DNA of 64,000 nt. Origin: Pyrus communis (taxonomy: Eukaryota; Streptophyta; Magnoliopsida; Rosales; Rosaceae). Every line of letters begins with the position of its first letter. The stretch's first letter is position 1. Where the stretch lies: assembly GCF_963583255.1 (NCBI RefSeq), contig NC_084814.1, positions 19,259,164 through 19,323,163 on the forward strand, in the 5' to 3' direction. The notes beneath the pieces are model-generated. The model was not told the origin of the DNA, searched no databases, and worked only from the letters and a program-made list of their open reading frames with translations. This document shows, one piece after another, positions 9,738-20,800 of the stretch. The position numbers were made by a program, and so were the translations under genes.

Positions 9738-12700
9738 TCAAACTTGTTTAACGTGCACCAAATCCAAGTAATGCTTGAACTTTGATACACCAACTACCTT
9801 TGTTAACATATTAGCAGGATTATCAGCCGTAGCAATCTTCTTAACAAGAATCTCACCTTCAGCTATAACCTCTTGAACAAAATGATATCGCACGTCTATA
9901 TGCTTGGTCCTCGTATGATGTACTTGATACTTTACCAAGTAAATGGCACTTTGACTATCACAATACAAATCCAACTTGTGTTGATTTACACCCAAATCTT
10001 TTATCAAACCAAGTGTCCAAATAGCCTCCTTAATAGCCTCAGCCATCGTCATAGATTCAGCTTCTGTGGTTGATAAAGCAATGGTTGGTTGTAGTATTGA
10101 TCTCCAACATATAGGACCTTTCACCATAGTGAATACATACCCTGTGGTAGACCTTCTTTTGTCTAAATCACTAGCAAAATCAGAGTCCATATAACCAATA
10201 GAGAACTTATCAATTTCTCCGTCATTTTGTTCAAAACAAATTCCTGTATTCCTTGTTCCATGAAGATATCTCAGTATCCATTTAGCAACATCCCAATGCA
10301 TTTTTCCAAGATTATGCATAAACCTACTTACAATTCCCACTGCATAAGCAATATCGATCCAAGTACATACCATAACGTACATCAACCCTCCAACCAAACT
10401 GGAATAAGGAACATCTTTCATCCTAGCTTTTTCTTCATCACGCTTAGGGCATAGTTGAGTGGTCAACTTAAAATGAGAAGCAAGAAGTGTACTCACAGAT
10501 TTGGTTTCCTCACTAATGCCAAACTTGTGTAGCAGTTTTTCCAAGTATTGTTTCTTCGATAAATACACCAGTTCCTCCTTCCTGTTTTGAGTGATCTGCA
10601 TCCCCAAAATCTTCCTTGCTTCACCAAGATCTTTCATCTCAAACTCTTTCTGCATCTGAGATTTGTAATTTCGGTTATATCACTAGAGGCAATAAGCATA
10701 TCATCCACATAAATCAATAAGTAGACATATGTACCTCCACTTAATTTCTTGTGATACACGAAATGGTCGTAATGACTTCTAGTGTAGTCATGATCCTTCA
10801 TAAACTTATCAAACCTCAAATACCATTGCCTCGGTGATTGCTTTAAACCATATAGTGACTTGTTGAGCTTGCAGACTAGACCCTTTTTTCCTTGTTCTTC
10901 ATAACCTTCAGGTTGCCTTATGTAAATCTCTTCAGACAAATTTCCATGTAAAAAATCAGTTTTTACATCTAACTGGACTAACTCGAAATCAAATTGTGCC
11001 ACTAATGCAAGTAGAATTCAGATGGATGAGTGTTTCACTACAAGAGAAAAGATTTCGTTATAATTTACTCATTCCTTCTGAGCATAACCTTTAGCCACTA
11101 GTCTGGCTTTGAACCTTACTGGACTTGCATGATCTATTCCATCATTCTTTGCATATACCCACTTGCACCCAATGGCCTTTCTTCCTTTAGGCAACTTCAC
11201 CAATTCCCAGGTTTTATTCTTCTTTGAGTGACAACATCTCGTCATCCATAGCTTCATGCCAATGCTTTGCTTCTCCACTACCCACTGCTTCAGTAAAACT
11301 TGCATGGATATCAACTTCGATTACTGGTAATGCGTATGCCATACATACAACACAATCTTTGAATCTGGCAGGAAGCACAACATCTCTTTTTCCTTTGCTC
11401 TTGGCAATGCACTCTTCTTGAGCTTGAATATCATCAACCATAGCTTCTTCGTCTTGTCTTTCTTCTTGGTCGACACAATTTTGTTCATTATTCTCGATGC
11501 TTGATTTTTGAGAATTATCTGTTGATAGCTTCACCTTATAGACAACATTCCTATCCTCTCTAAGTTTCATATGGGATTCATCAAACGTCACATCTTTACT
11601 CACTACTACCTTCTTGAGTTCTGTGCTCCACAACCTGAATCCCTTGACATCACTATTAAACCCTAAAAAGATAGCTTTCCTTGCTCTCAGATCCAGTTTT
11701 CTTTCACGTGGTAGTAAGCATCACACTAAAAAACCCTCAGTCTTTCATAGTCTTGAGTTATTTTTCCTGACCATAATTCCATTGTAGTCTTACCATTTAA
11801 AGCTGCAGAAGGTAGACGATTCAAAATATGGCATGCATAATTTAATGCTTCTGCCCAAAATCTTTTATGCAATTTTGCTTGTGAAAGCATACATCTCACC
11901 TTTTCCAGCAATGTTCGATTTAACCTCTCTGCAATACCATTTTGTTGGGGAGTTTCTCAACACTAAAGTGACAAGTAATACCTTCTTTTTTGCATATCTT
12001 GAAGAAGGGATCATAAGTATATTCCTCGCCATTATCACTTCTTAAGACTTTCAATTTTTTGCCAGTCTCCTTTTCAACTGTGTTTTTCCATTCCAAAAAA
12101 ATATTCAACACCTCATGTTTGTGCTTCATCATATAAATCCATGATCTTCGTGAACAATCATCAATTAAGGACACAAACCATCTCTTCCCTCCTAAAGATT
12201 CATTCTTTGCAGGTTCCCAGACATCTGAGTGTACATACTCTAATATACCCTCAGTTTGATGTATTGCAGTGCCAAATTTTACCCTTGTTTGTTTGCCAAT
12301 AACGCAATGTTCACAAAAATCTATTTTTCCACTTTTGGCTCCCTTTAAAATCCCTTGTTTAATCAACCCTTACAGTGCTTTGTTTCCCTCATGCCCCAAC
12401 CTCATATGCCATAGAGAAGATGTATCCTCTTGATCACCTTCTGCCACTATAGCCACCTATTTTTCCATGGTTTTGTCCTCCAACAAGTAAAGCAAACCTC
12501 TTCTTGGAGCCTTCATTATCACTAATGCCCCTCTAGCTACCTTAAGTATATTATTCTCAGAATAAAATTTGCAACCTTGGGATTCAAGGGTGCCTAAGGA
12601 AATTAAATTCTTCTTGAGGTCTGGAACATATCTTACTCCTTGTAACTCACGAACTACACCATCATGATGCTTAATCATAACATTGCCAATCCCTAGCGTT

Positions 12701-12807
12701 GAACATGGATTATCGTCACCCATATACACAGTTCCAATGATACTTTTGAAAGATAAGAACCAATGACGTTGGGAAGTCATATGATGAGTGCATCCAGTGT
12801 CAAGCAC
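9738..12807 (-). pseudogene. copia Pol region (protease, integrase, reverse transcriptase, RNase H), broken
   Basis: Separate open pieces on the minus strand carry the Pol domains. Protease lies at 12457-12807 with the active-site motif LDTGCTHHM. Integrase core is at about 11726-12366, with the SDN/GEEY segments visible. Reverse transcriptase is at 10634-11314, including KSLYGLKQSPRQW and the catalytic YVDDM. RNase H is at 9738-10655 with STTEAES and CDSQSAI. The pieces lie in different frames or are separated by stops near 12460, 12370, 11955, 11725, 11225 and 11070, several at homopolymers, so no polyprotein can be made. Reverse-transcriptase motif QLDVKTDFLHG has Asp where Ala is normal. 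The 305-aa RNase H part remains open. Confidence 0.9.
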
Positions 12808-12842
12808 CCATTGATTTACATAGTCTATGCTTTCCGCTGCTG

Positions 12843-13769
12843 TTAGGGCACAAACAAAATCCTCATTATCAGCTTCAACAATGTTTGCCTCTGAATCCTC
12901 ATATTTTTTTCCTTGTTTTTAGCCTTGATTTTAGGACAATCCTTCTTCCAATGTCCATTCTCATGGCAAAAAGCGCACCCATCTTTATCCAAGAATTTTC
13001 TGTTGCTTGAGTTACCTCTTGTGCGAGACTTGCTTTTCTTCCTATTTGCAGACTTTCTTTCCTTTGATCTTCCTCTCACCATTAGTGCTTCAGAGTTGTT
13101 CTTCTCTTGTCTATCAAGATTTCGAACTTTATGATTCATCACAGCACTTGAGATCTCATCAAATTTAATAGTTTCTCTACCATAAATCCATGTCGTAACA
13201 AATGATTCATAGGATTTAGGCAAAGAATTCATCAGGATCAACGTTTTGTCTTCATCCTTAATCGTCTCTTCTAAATTCATTTTGTCTTCATCCTTAATCG
13301 TCTCTTCTAAATTCAACAATTCAGCAATCATTTTGTTAAACTCTTCGAGATGATCAATCATCTTTGTTCCTTCCTTATATTGGAAACGATAAAGCTTACT
13401 CTTAAGATAAAGTCTATTTTCTGCATTCTTTTTCAAATATTTGGACTCCAGTGTATCCCATAGTTCTTTGGCCGATGAAATATTCATCACACCATATTTT
13501 TGTGCCTTGCCAAGACATAACCGAATTGTGGAACATGTATGCGCATTCAGCCGCTGTAATTCCTCCTTCTTCATCGACATAGGCGTATCTTCAAGTACTA
13601 CTAGTAGTCCTTGTTGTATCAACACATCCTTAACTTTGCACTGCCACATAGCGAAGTTATTGGTCCTGACGAACTTCTTGATCTCGAACCTAGCACTTTG
13701 CACTAATGTTTTGGTAACCTCAGTGCCCCCATCATCTCCACTCTTGCTGGAGTCATCAGGTTTTGTCAT
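12843..13769 (-). pseudogene. copia Gag (UBN2-type with zinc knuckle), frameshifted at its end
   Basis: A 308-codon frame starts just inside the primer-binding site. It has the copia Gag layout: N-terminal domain with F-x-x-W-x-x-K-V-K-D, UBN2-like helical middle (AKELWDTLESKY, LKSKLYRFQYKEGTKM), basic stretch, then the zinc knuckle CAFCHENGHWKKDC. The reading frame shifts at a poly-T run near 12905, so the last 20 or so codons are out of frame and Gag is disconnected from protease. A perfect 36-bp in-frame tandem duplication (13244-13279, 13280-13315) repeats NLEETIKDEDKM. Confidence 0.88.
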
Positions 13770-13794
13770 TGTTTTGGCTTAATCACTGAACCAA

Positions 13795-13806
13795 GCTCTA
13801 ATACCA
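13795..13806 (-). other. Primer-binding site of the copia element
   Basis: On the minus strand TGGTATTAGAGC begins two bases inside the 5' LTR. It matches, with one change, the usual copia site (TGGTATCAGAGC) complementary to initiator tRNA-Met. Confidence 0.85.
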
Positions 13807-13808
13807 CT

Positions 13809-14137
13809 TGTTGGAACACAAGCAAGATGACTAAACCAAAACAATCACAAAGATATGAACAACGGAAGCTCACTTTATTAATCAATAAAGGATTACAAAA
13901 GAACTCACAATAAACTTCACAATAGTTCTGCTGCCTCTCAAGTCTCTCAAATTCACACACCCTAACGTTAAGGTTTACACATATTTATACTAGACAACCT
14001 AGCCACAAACCTAATCCCAAACTAAGTTAGAATCCAAACACCACCTGAAAACTTGCGTCCAAGTTTCCTATACTCATTGCAACTAGGATTCCTACTTTAG
14101 TTAAGAATACAATTCTAATTTCATACCAAATCCAACA
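13809..14137 (-). repeat. 5' LTR of the copia element (right on + strand)
   Basis: Same 329-bp sequence with ten substitutions. It is followed by the target duplication TCTGT and then the continuation of the amidase pseudogene exon. Confidence 0.95.
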
Positions 14138-14142
14138 TCTGT

Positions 14143-14221
14143 GACCACCGGAAGAAAGCGACCTCCGATTGATAATCTTGGGCTGAATGACATGATTCTG
14201 GATCCGGCCAAAGCTGCATGA
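14143..14221 (+). pseudogene. Amidase pseudogene, end of last exon beyond the copia insertion
   Basis: After the target duplication, the frame continues with RPPIDNLG, the same text as in the last exon of the intact copy (1412-1519), and ends at TGA 14219-14221. Together with 9310-9340 it forms the disrupted final exon. Confidence 0.88.
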
Positions 14222-14911
14222 TCTCCCATGCTGTTGCATTTTTTGGTCACGTTTATCTTCATTCCTACTTTACAACTCATATGATGGGGAAAAAAAGTTT
14301 CATAAAGCTGGGTTGATGTGTATAATCCAATATCAAATGTATTTTAGGGCCTACCGGCCTATATATTTGAGGGGAATGACTCACATGCATTATGCACCCC
14401 TTTGGATCGTTACTATGACTTCTCGGTTGGTTATCGACACAATGCCACGTGTAAGATATCTTTACATGAATATATCTCTGGTATAAGATGCAGTAGTTGC
14501 AGTGTACTAATGAGGTACACGTAAGTTGTTATTTGATAACCCTTTTGCATTTAATATGTGATTCCTTGTAAATAAAAAAGAAAACTTGTGTGTTTGTGTA
14601 GCTAATTTTCCGCATTTCTTCAACTTTACTTTTTAATATAAATCTGTAACCGGTTTAATTTGTGCATACTTTTCGAAAACAAATAACAGAAAACTGAAAA
14701 TTGTCCCTTCCCATTTCCTCTTAGCTCTTGAAGAACCCTTTCAATTGTGGGTCACATTACATATCATAATAACAATAATAAAAAGTTCTACCTTGCTTTT
14801 TGTTCACACAAAAACAGAAGTGTATCTTTTTTGAATTCATGGAAAACTTAACAGCTTCCTAATTTTGGAATTAGACCCCTAATCAAAATTAAGCCAAAAT
14901 ATGAACCACCC

Positions 14912-14944
<33 letters not shown>

Positions 14945-17150
14945 GGCAACAACACACAAGCCAAATAAAAAAAAAAAAGGCAAAAAAAGAAAGAAATTAG
15001 AAGTGTCAGAAAAGAAGTTTGCAGATTTGCATGTGTTGCTTAAAGCAAACAAGATTCAGTTGCGGAAGTGGCAGCAGCAGCAGAAGGCCACCACTGGAAA
15101 AGTACCGGTGCCGCTGTCATCAACTGTCTTTTACCGCCGCAGTAAAAAATTTCCCTCTTCCCCCGCATCTAGTTCGCTAGATTTTAACCCAGAGTGGTAA
15201 AAAAGTTGGTACTGTGAGTCTACGTCAGTGTGCCTGTGATTAGGCAGACTTTTTTTTTAATTAATTAATTGTAAATTAGTTTATAAACACTTAAGAGATG
15301 TTTTATCCACACTCGATTTTTTACTTCTTACACATTTATTGTTAATTTTTATCATGTAATCTTTTTCAATTCATCAAATCCGATATTCGTAAATCAAAAA
15401 GTATTTGAAAGTAAAAAAAAACGTGGAAATATCACACTCCAGAATTAAATGGGTATGGAACTTTGTTAGGCCTGCAGGATTAAAAAGTGGTAAAAAGGGG
15501 ATTCGTTATTTTCATAGTACAAAAGTAGAAGTAAAGGTACAACTTTCATTTGCAAAAGATAATACCCTATTTTTTCTTGGATTTGTTGAAAGAAGAATTT
15601 GTACTTGTTGGGACAACAACTTTCAATGTAATTACAAGAGGAAAATGGTTCGAAAAGAGAAGTGAAGTTTGCACTTAATTCCCTCTCGCATTTGGATCGA
15701 ATCAATTAAAAGATGAGATATTATATTCACACATCTCAAATTATTCTTCTCATATTTTTTTAATTTTTTAATATTTCTACAAAATACTAACACTTGATAG
15801 AAAAATATTTAAAAAGTAAAAGAGTGTGGAAGAAGTAATTTAAGATGTGTGAATATAATCTCTCTCAAAAGATAATCACGGGTGATAAAGCAACATGAGC
15901 GTGGCACAATGTTAAAAAGATTGTGGAAATCATCTCTCTTTAGAAAAGTTTAGGTCCTCTATCTACGTTTTTTATGATTATTTACCACAATGATTATATC
16001 TTTTACATGTGGTTTAATTTGGTCCTCATTTTAATGATTATGTCAAATTTTTTTGTTGCATTAACAACTTACGCGATTTGGCATAGAAGATTGAAGCGGG
16101 ACACATCGCATATTTAACAGCAATCCGTTATTGCATATAGACATTTAAGTTATGTAAATTTAATACAGATGCAATTGTTATCGTTTAAAAAGAAAGGGAA
16201 TCCTTAGATCTTTGGAATTCGCTGCATAGCTAGCGACAAAAGGCAGGAAATTGTGTCAGAGTTTATTAATCAAATGAATCAGGATGACATTGTTGATCAT
16301 ATAAATTGACCGAGTTCAGTTGAATTAACTCTTTTCAGAGTGCGACATAGAGGTTTAAAGTGGGACAAATGACGTTGTTGATCATATAAATTGGGAGGAA
16401 AATAATTAACGAATACTAGTTAGTTGAAGTAACTCTTCTTGGAGTGTGTCAGAGTGAATTAAAGTAAGATAGATGACATATCTAAAAGCAATCGGTTACA
16501 GGATAAAAAAGGTTAAAGTCACGTAAAGTTAATACATAAACGACCATTATCTCTTAAAAGGAAATGAAATCAGATAAATTTTAGGTTTGTTTAGTTGCGT
16601 TGTATTCTTCTCTCAAGGAGGAAATATGTATACAACTACAATGACGTCTGGTGTATTTAATCCATATAATGTGTTAGAATTTATTCTTTAAACAAATCAG
16701 AATTACCAATCACGATATATAAAATGTTTGTTTCCATATGATGTAATAAAACAAACCAAAATAAAATCCTTGTAATTGCTTGTTAGTGCTTTGCCTTTTG
16801 CATTTTTGACCTTATATTACTTATTAGTGTTTGTTGAGGATAGACATGAGAGTTGGTGACGTCTTTTATTGAATAATCGGTTAAAATTAAACCCCGTGGA
16901 TAGAGGAAATCAAGACATGTCAAAAATATGACATCGTAAAAGTGTTGGCCGGTAAGTTGTCCTAATCCGTGTCAAAATCCTTTTGGGATTAGAACCTACA
17001 TCCATATGGATTTTGGGTCACCGGACAGACTGGTAATTTCATAATTCCCCATCTAAAAATAACCAATTTTCTGAAATAATCCCTATATGGAAAGGATATC
17101 CAAGCAAAGAATTTAAGACCACCATGGTATGTTGGGTAATTTCGAGCCAA
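14222..17150. other. Intergenic region between amidase pseudogene and Tudor-SN
   Basis: No convincing gene. It holds a run of 30 C (14913-14942) followed by a 99-codon frame whose polyproline start is just this homopolymer, and degenerate direct repeats at about 16080-16570 (blocks such as TTGTTGATCATATAAATTG and AAAGTGGGACA recur). Confidence 0.4.
14913..14942. repeat. Poly-C homopolymer (30 C)
   Basis: Thirty uninterrupted C followed by GGGG. Exact length is likely uncertain in any sequencing of this locus. Confidence 0.8.
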
Positions 17151-17159
17151 AACGCAGGG

Positions 17160-17170
17160 TATAAATATAA
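17160..17170 (+). promoter_or_regulatory. TATA box of the Tudor-SN gene
   Basis: TATAAATATAA lies about 30 bp before a plausible transcription start near 17190-17200 and before a CT-rich leader. The leader continues to 17361, where a 5' UTR intron begins. Confidence 0.6.
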
Positions 17171-17361
17171 ACGAATTGCTGGATGCACAGCTCTCCGTCG
17201 TCTATATACGCAACGCGTCTGAAAGCTTGCGAAATCTCTCTCTTTCCGTGTCGCTCTCGCTTTGGATTCCGCCGCTCGACGACGCTGTTTCGACGAACCT
17301 AGGGATCGGATAAACCTCGTCGGTCCGGATAGATCCGAATAGCCTGATCCGATCCAGCTTG

Positions 17362-17826
17362 GTAATCTCTCTATCTATTGCGTTCCTAGATCTCTCTGGG
17401 TTGAAAGTTTTGTCTCGGATCATTTAATCGGATTGCTATTGTTTGCATTAAGCGTAATTGAGATGAATTTGACTGAAAACTGTTTGGTTTTGCAATCTGC
17501 GGTGATTGATAGATCTTGTGATCCGAACGGTTAATTCTGCTGTTTTTTTACCATGTCGTATTGGATGTGTCGTTGTCGTATTGATGCACGTCGTTGTTGG
17601 TATGGAATTTGGATCTGAATGGTGTCGTTCTGATACGGATTTGGTTGGTGGTGTTTGTAAAGATTGTAGCTTTGCATGTTGCGTTGGAGAGATATTTAAT
17701 GTTAATTGTGATTTGGTGATTAAAATTTAATTGGGTTGTGGCTTTTTTGAATTTTAATTGGGTTGTGTTGTTTGAAATTTAATTGGGTTTTTGTTGATGT
17801 GTTTTTTTTGGAATGTCGTGGTGTAG
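17362..17826 (+). other. 5' UTR intron of the Tudor-SN gene
   Basis: Leader exon ends CAGCTTG|GTAATC and the coding exon begins after GTGTAG at 17826. The intron is T-rich and 465 bp. Leader introns of this kind often enhance expression in plants. Confidence 0.7.
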
Positions 17827-17856
17827 ATCTCTGTCAAACTATAGAAGGCTGTTGAG

Positions 17857-20800
17857 ATGGCATCATCAACAGCTTCCACAGGATGGTACAGAGGGAGAGT
17901 GAAGGCTGTGCCTTCAGGGGACTCCTTGGTCGTCATGGCCCTCACAGCCAACAAGGCCGGACCCCCACCGGAAAGAACCATCACTCTGTCATCGCTTATG
18001 GCTCCAAAACTGGTAAAACGATTAACATCCTTTGTGTTTCATCCACCTATGTATTTTTAATTTGGCGTTTGCATTGAATTGTTGTAAATTCTTGGTCTTT
18101 TCGTCCATTTGAGACTTATAATTACAGATGATGGTTCTGTTTTAGCTCAATTTTTTGATCGCTGACATTTCTGAATGGCTTTTGCTATTGTGATGTTTTT
18201 TATTGCTAGGCTCGTAGAGATGGCCAGGATGAGCCATTTGCATGGGGCAGCAGGGAGTTTCTGAGGAAACTCTGCATAGGAAAGGTGCTTATTTTAAATA
18301 CTTGCTTGTGCTTTATTATCTCCATACTAGTCATCTTTCATAATAATGTCCATGATGCATCCACCTCATTATATTTTCCAAACAGGAGGTGGCTTTCAGA
18401 GTGGACTATGTTGTACAACAGATAGGGCGGGAATTCGGCTCGGTTTTCCTTGGTGACAAGAATCTTGCGATGCTGGTTGTTGCTGAAGGCTGGGCAAAGG
18501 TAGTTATCTTTTCACTTCTATTGGATGCTGATTGTTTATTTAATGTTTATTTCTAATGGCTGTAAGCTGAATCCTGTTTGTGCAGGTCAAGGAGGGTAAG
18601 CAAGGTCCACAGAAAGCAGAAGCGAGTCCTTACATTGCAGAGCTGCTACGTCTCCAAGAGCAAGCTAGGACCGAGGGCCTTGGTCTTCATAGCAAGGTTT
18701 GTACTTAAATTCTTTCCCTCCTTTTTTCTTATATTGTACATCTAATATGTTGCAGCATGTTGAAAGTTGACTTCAAACTTGTTATGTATTTGACGACATG
18801 AAACATGATTATTTTGTTCATAATTACAGGTTCCTGGTGCTGGTGAAGCATCCAAAAGGAATCTACCTCCCTCTGCTATCGGGAATGCTGGCAACTTAGA
18901 TGCCGTGAGTCTGTTGGCTGAAAATAAGGGCAGGCCAATGGAATGTATTGTTGAGCAGGTTCGGGATGGAAGCACAGTTAGGGCCTACTTGCTTCCGGAT
19001 TTTCAGTTTGTCCAAGTATTCGTTGCAGGAATTCAGGTATGTTTTCTTTCTTCAATCTGGACATGTATGCATAAGATTTTGTTCATATCTGATTTTTGTT
19101 CTGAAAGTAATAACATGTATATATAACATAATTTCTCTATTCCAATTAGGCCCCATCGGTGGGAAGGAGACCTATAACATCAGACATAGTTACTGAACCA
19201 GAAACAACTTCCGATAAAACAAACGGGGATGTTTCTTCTGAACCTCGAGCCCCTCTAACTTCTGCTCAAAGGATTCTAGCTTCAACAGCATCGTCTGTTG
19301 AAGTTGCCGCAGATCCATTTGCATTGGAAGCTAAACATTTTACAGAAATTCGTGTGTTGCATAGAGATGTAAGCAACTTTCTATTGCAGGTTATCTTGGA
19401 CATTGTTATTACAATTTTATCAATATCGTGGTCGATTTATAGGTCCGCATCGTTCTGGAAGGCAATGACAAGTTCAGTAATTTGATTGGGTCAGTATATT
19501 ACCCTGATGGGGACTCGGCGAAAGACTTGGCCCTGGAGCTTGTTGAAAATGTAAGAGCTTAAACTGTGCAGTGATTTTAAATTTAACATTATTGATGACT
19601 AATGTTTTCTTGTCCCCGACTGTTGAAATATTTATGGCATGCTTTCAATCTTTCTGTGCAGCTTATTGCATGCTTTATTGTCAGATTGTAAATCTCTTAT
19701 ACCCTCCCTGAGACTCATATTTAGGGCGTACTGACAATCTTTTGTTTAGGGTTATGCAAAATACGTTGAATGGAGTGCAAGCACGCTGGAAGACGATGTG
19801 AAGCGGCGGCTGAAGACTGCAGAGCTTCAAGCAAAGAAAAACAAGTTGAGGATTTGGACAAACTACACAGCCCCACCTACAAATTCAAAAGCAATTCATA
19901 ACCAGAATTTCACAGGAAAGGTAGTATGTAATGAAAGTTATGGTTATGTATGTTTATCACAACATTATGATTTGTCCTGTTATATGTACTCATGTAATTG
20001 ATTTTCTTTCTTCCAGGTTGTGGAGGTTGTAAGTGGGGACTGTGTGATTGTCGCTGATGATTCTGTTCCATTTGGCAGTCCACTGGCGGAGAGGCGAGTT
20101 AATCTTTCAAGTATTAGGTGTCCGAAAATGGGCAATCCTCGTAGAGAAGAAAAGCCAGCTCCATATGCTCGTGAAGCCAAAGAGTTCCTGAGAACACGCC
20201 TCATTGGACGTCAAGTATGAGATCTAGTTTTGATTCAATGTTTTCTTCATGATAGAAGTCTCTCTCTTAGTTCCAAATAAATTTTAATATTTCCATTTGG
20301 CATGTTTTGTAGGTAAATGTTCAAATGGAGTATTCAAGGAAGGTCAGCCCCGGAGAGGGAGCTGCAGCTACTTCTGGACCTGCCGATTCCAGGGTAATGG
20401 ATTTTGGAACAGTTTTGCTTGCATCTCCTACCAAGGCTGAGGGTGATGACACCCCAGCACCTGCTTCATCTGCGACTGCCAGCCAGCAGGCTGGTGTGAA
20501 TGTTGCTGAGATGGTGGTTTCACGTGGCTTTGGCACTGTTATTAAACATCGAGATTTTGAGGAGAGATCAAACTATTATGATGCCCTTATGTCAGCAGAA
20601 GCACGTGCTACTGCTGGAAAGAAAGGATTACATTCTGCCAAGGAATCTCCAGTCATGCACATTACAGACTTGACAGTGGTGAGTAATAAAATAATATGTC
20701 ACTCATATCTTCCTCAATTGATGTGTCTAACAATCGGTATGTAATTTCACTCCTTCCTTAATTGGTGTTGTCTCTAACAGGCATCAGCAAAGAAAGCCAG

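Larger units (their letters stand above)
9341..14137 (-). mobile_element. Ty1/copia LTR retrotransposon, complete but coding-dead
   Basis: A 4,797-bp element read on the minus strand. Two 329-bp LTRs (TG...CA) flank the internal domain. The target duplication TCTGT is exact on both sides (9336-9340, 14138-14142). Internal order on the minus strand is primer-binding site, Gag, protease, integrase, reverse transcriptase, RNase H, polypurine tract, which is the copia order. LTRs differ at 10 of 329 positions (about 3%), so insertion is fairly recent on a plant scale, yet the coding region has several frameshifts and stops. It sits inside the last exon of the amidase pseudogene. Features such as the N-terminal Gag style suggest a Tork/Tnt1-like lineage, but this is a guess. 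Confidence 0.95.

Noticed and set aside
14901..15200. 99-codon plus-strand frame starting MNHPPPPPP
   Set aside because: The polyproline is a translated C homopolymer and the rest (lysine- and serine-rich) matches nothing I recognise. No promoter or splice context.
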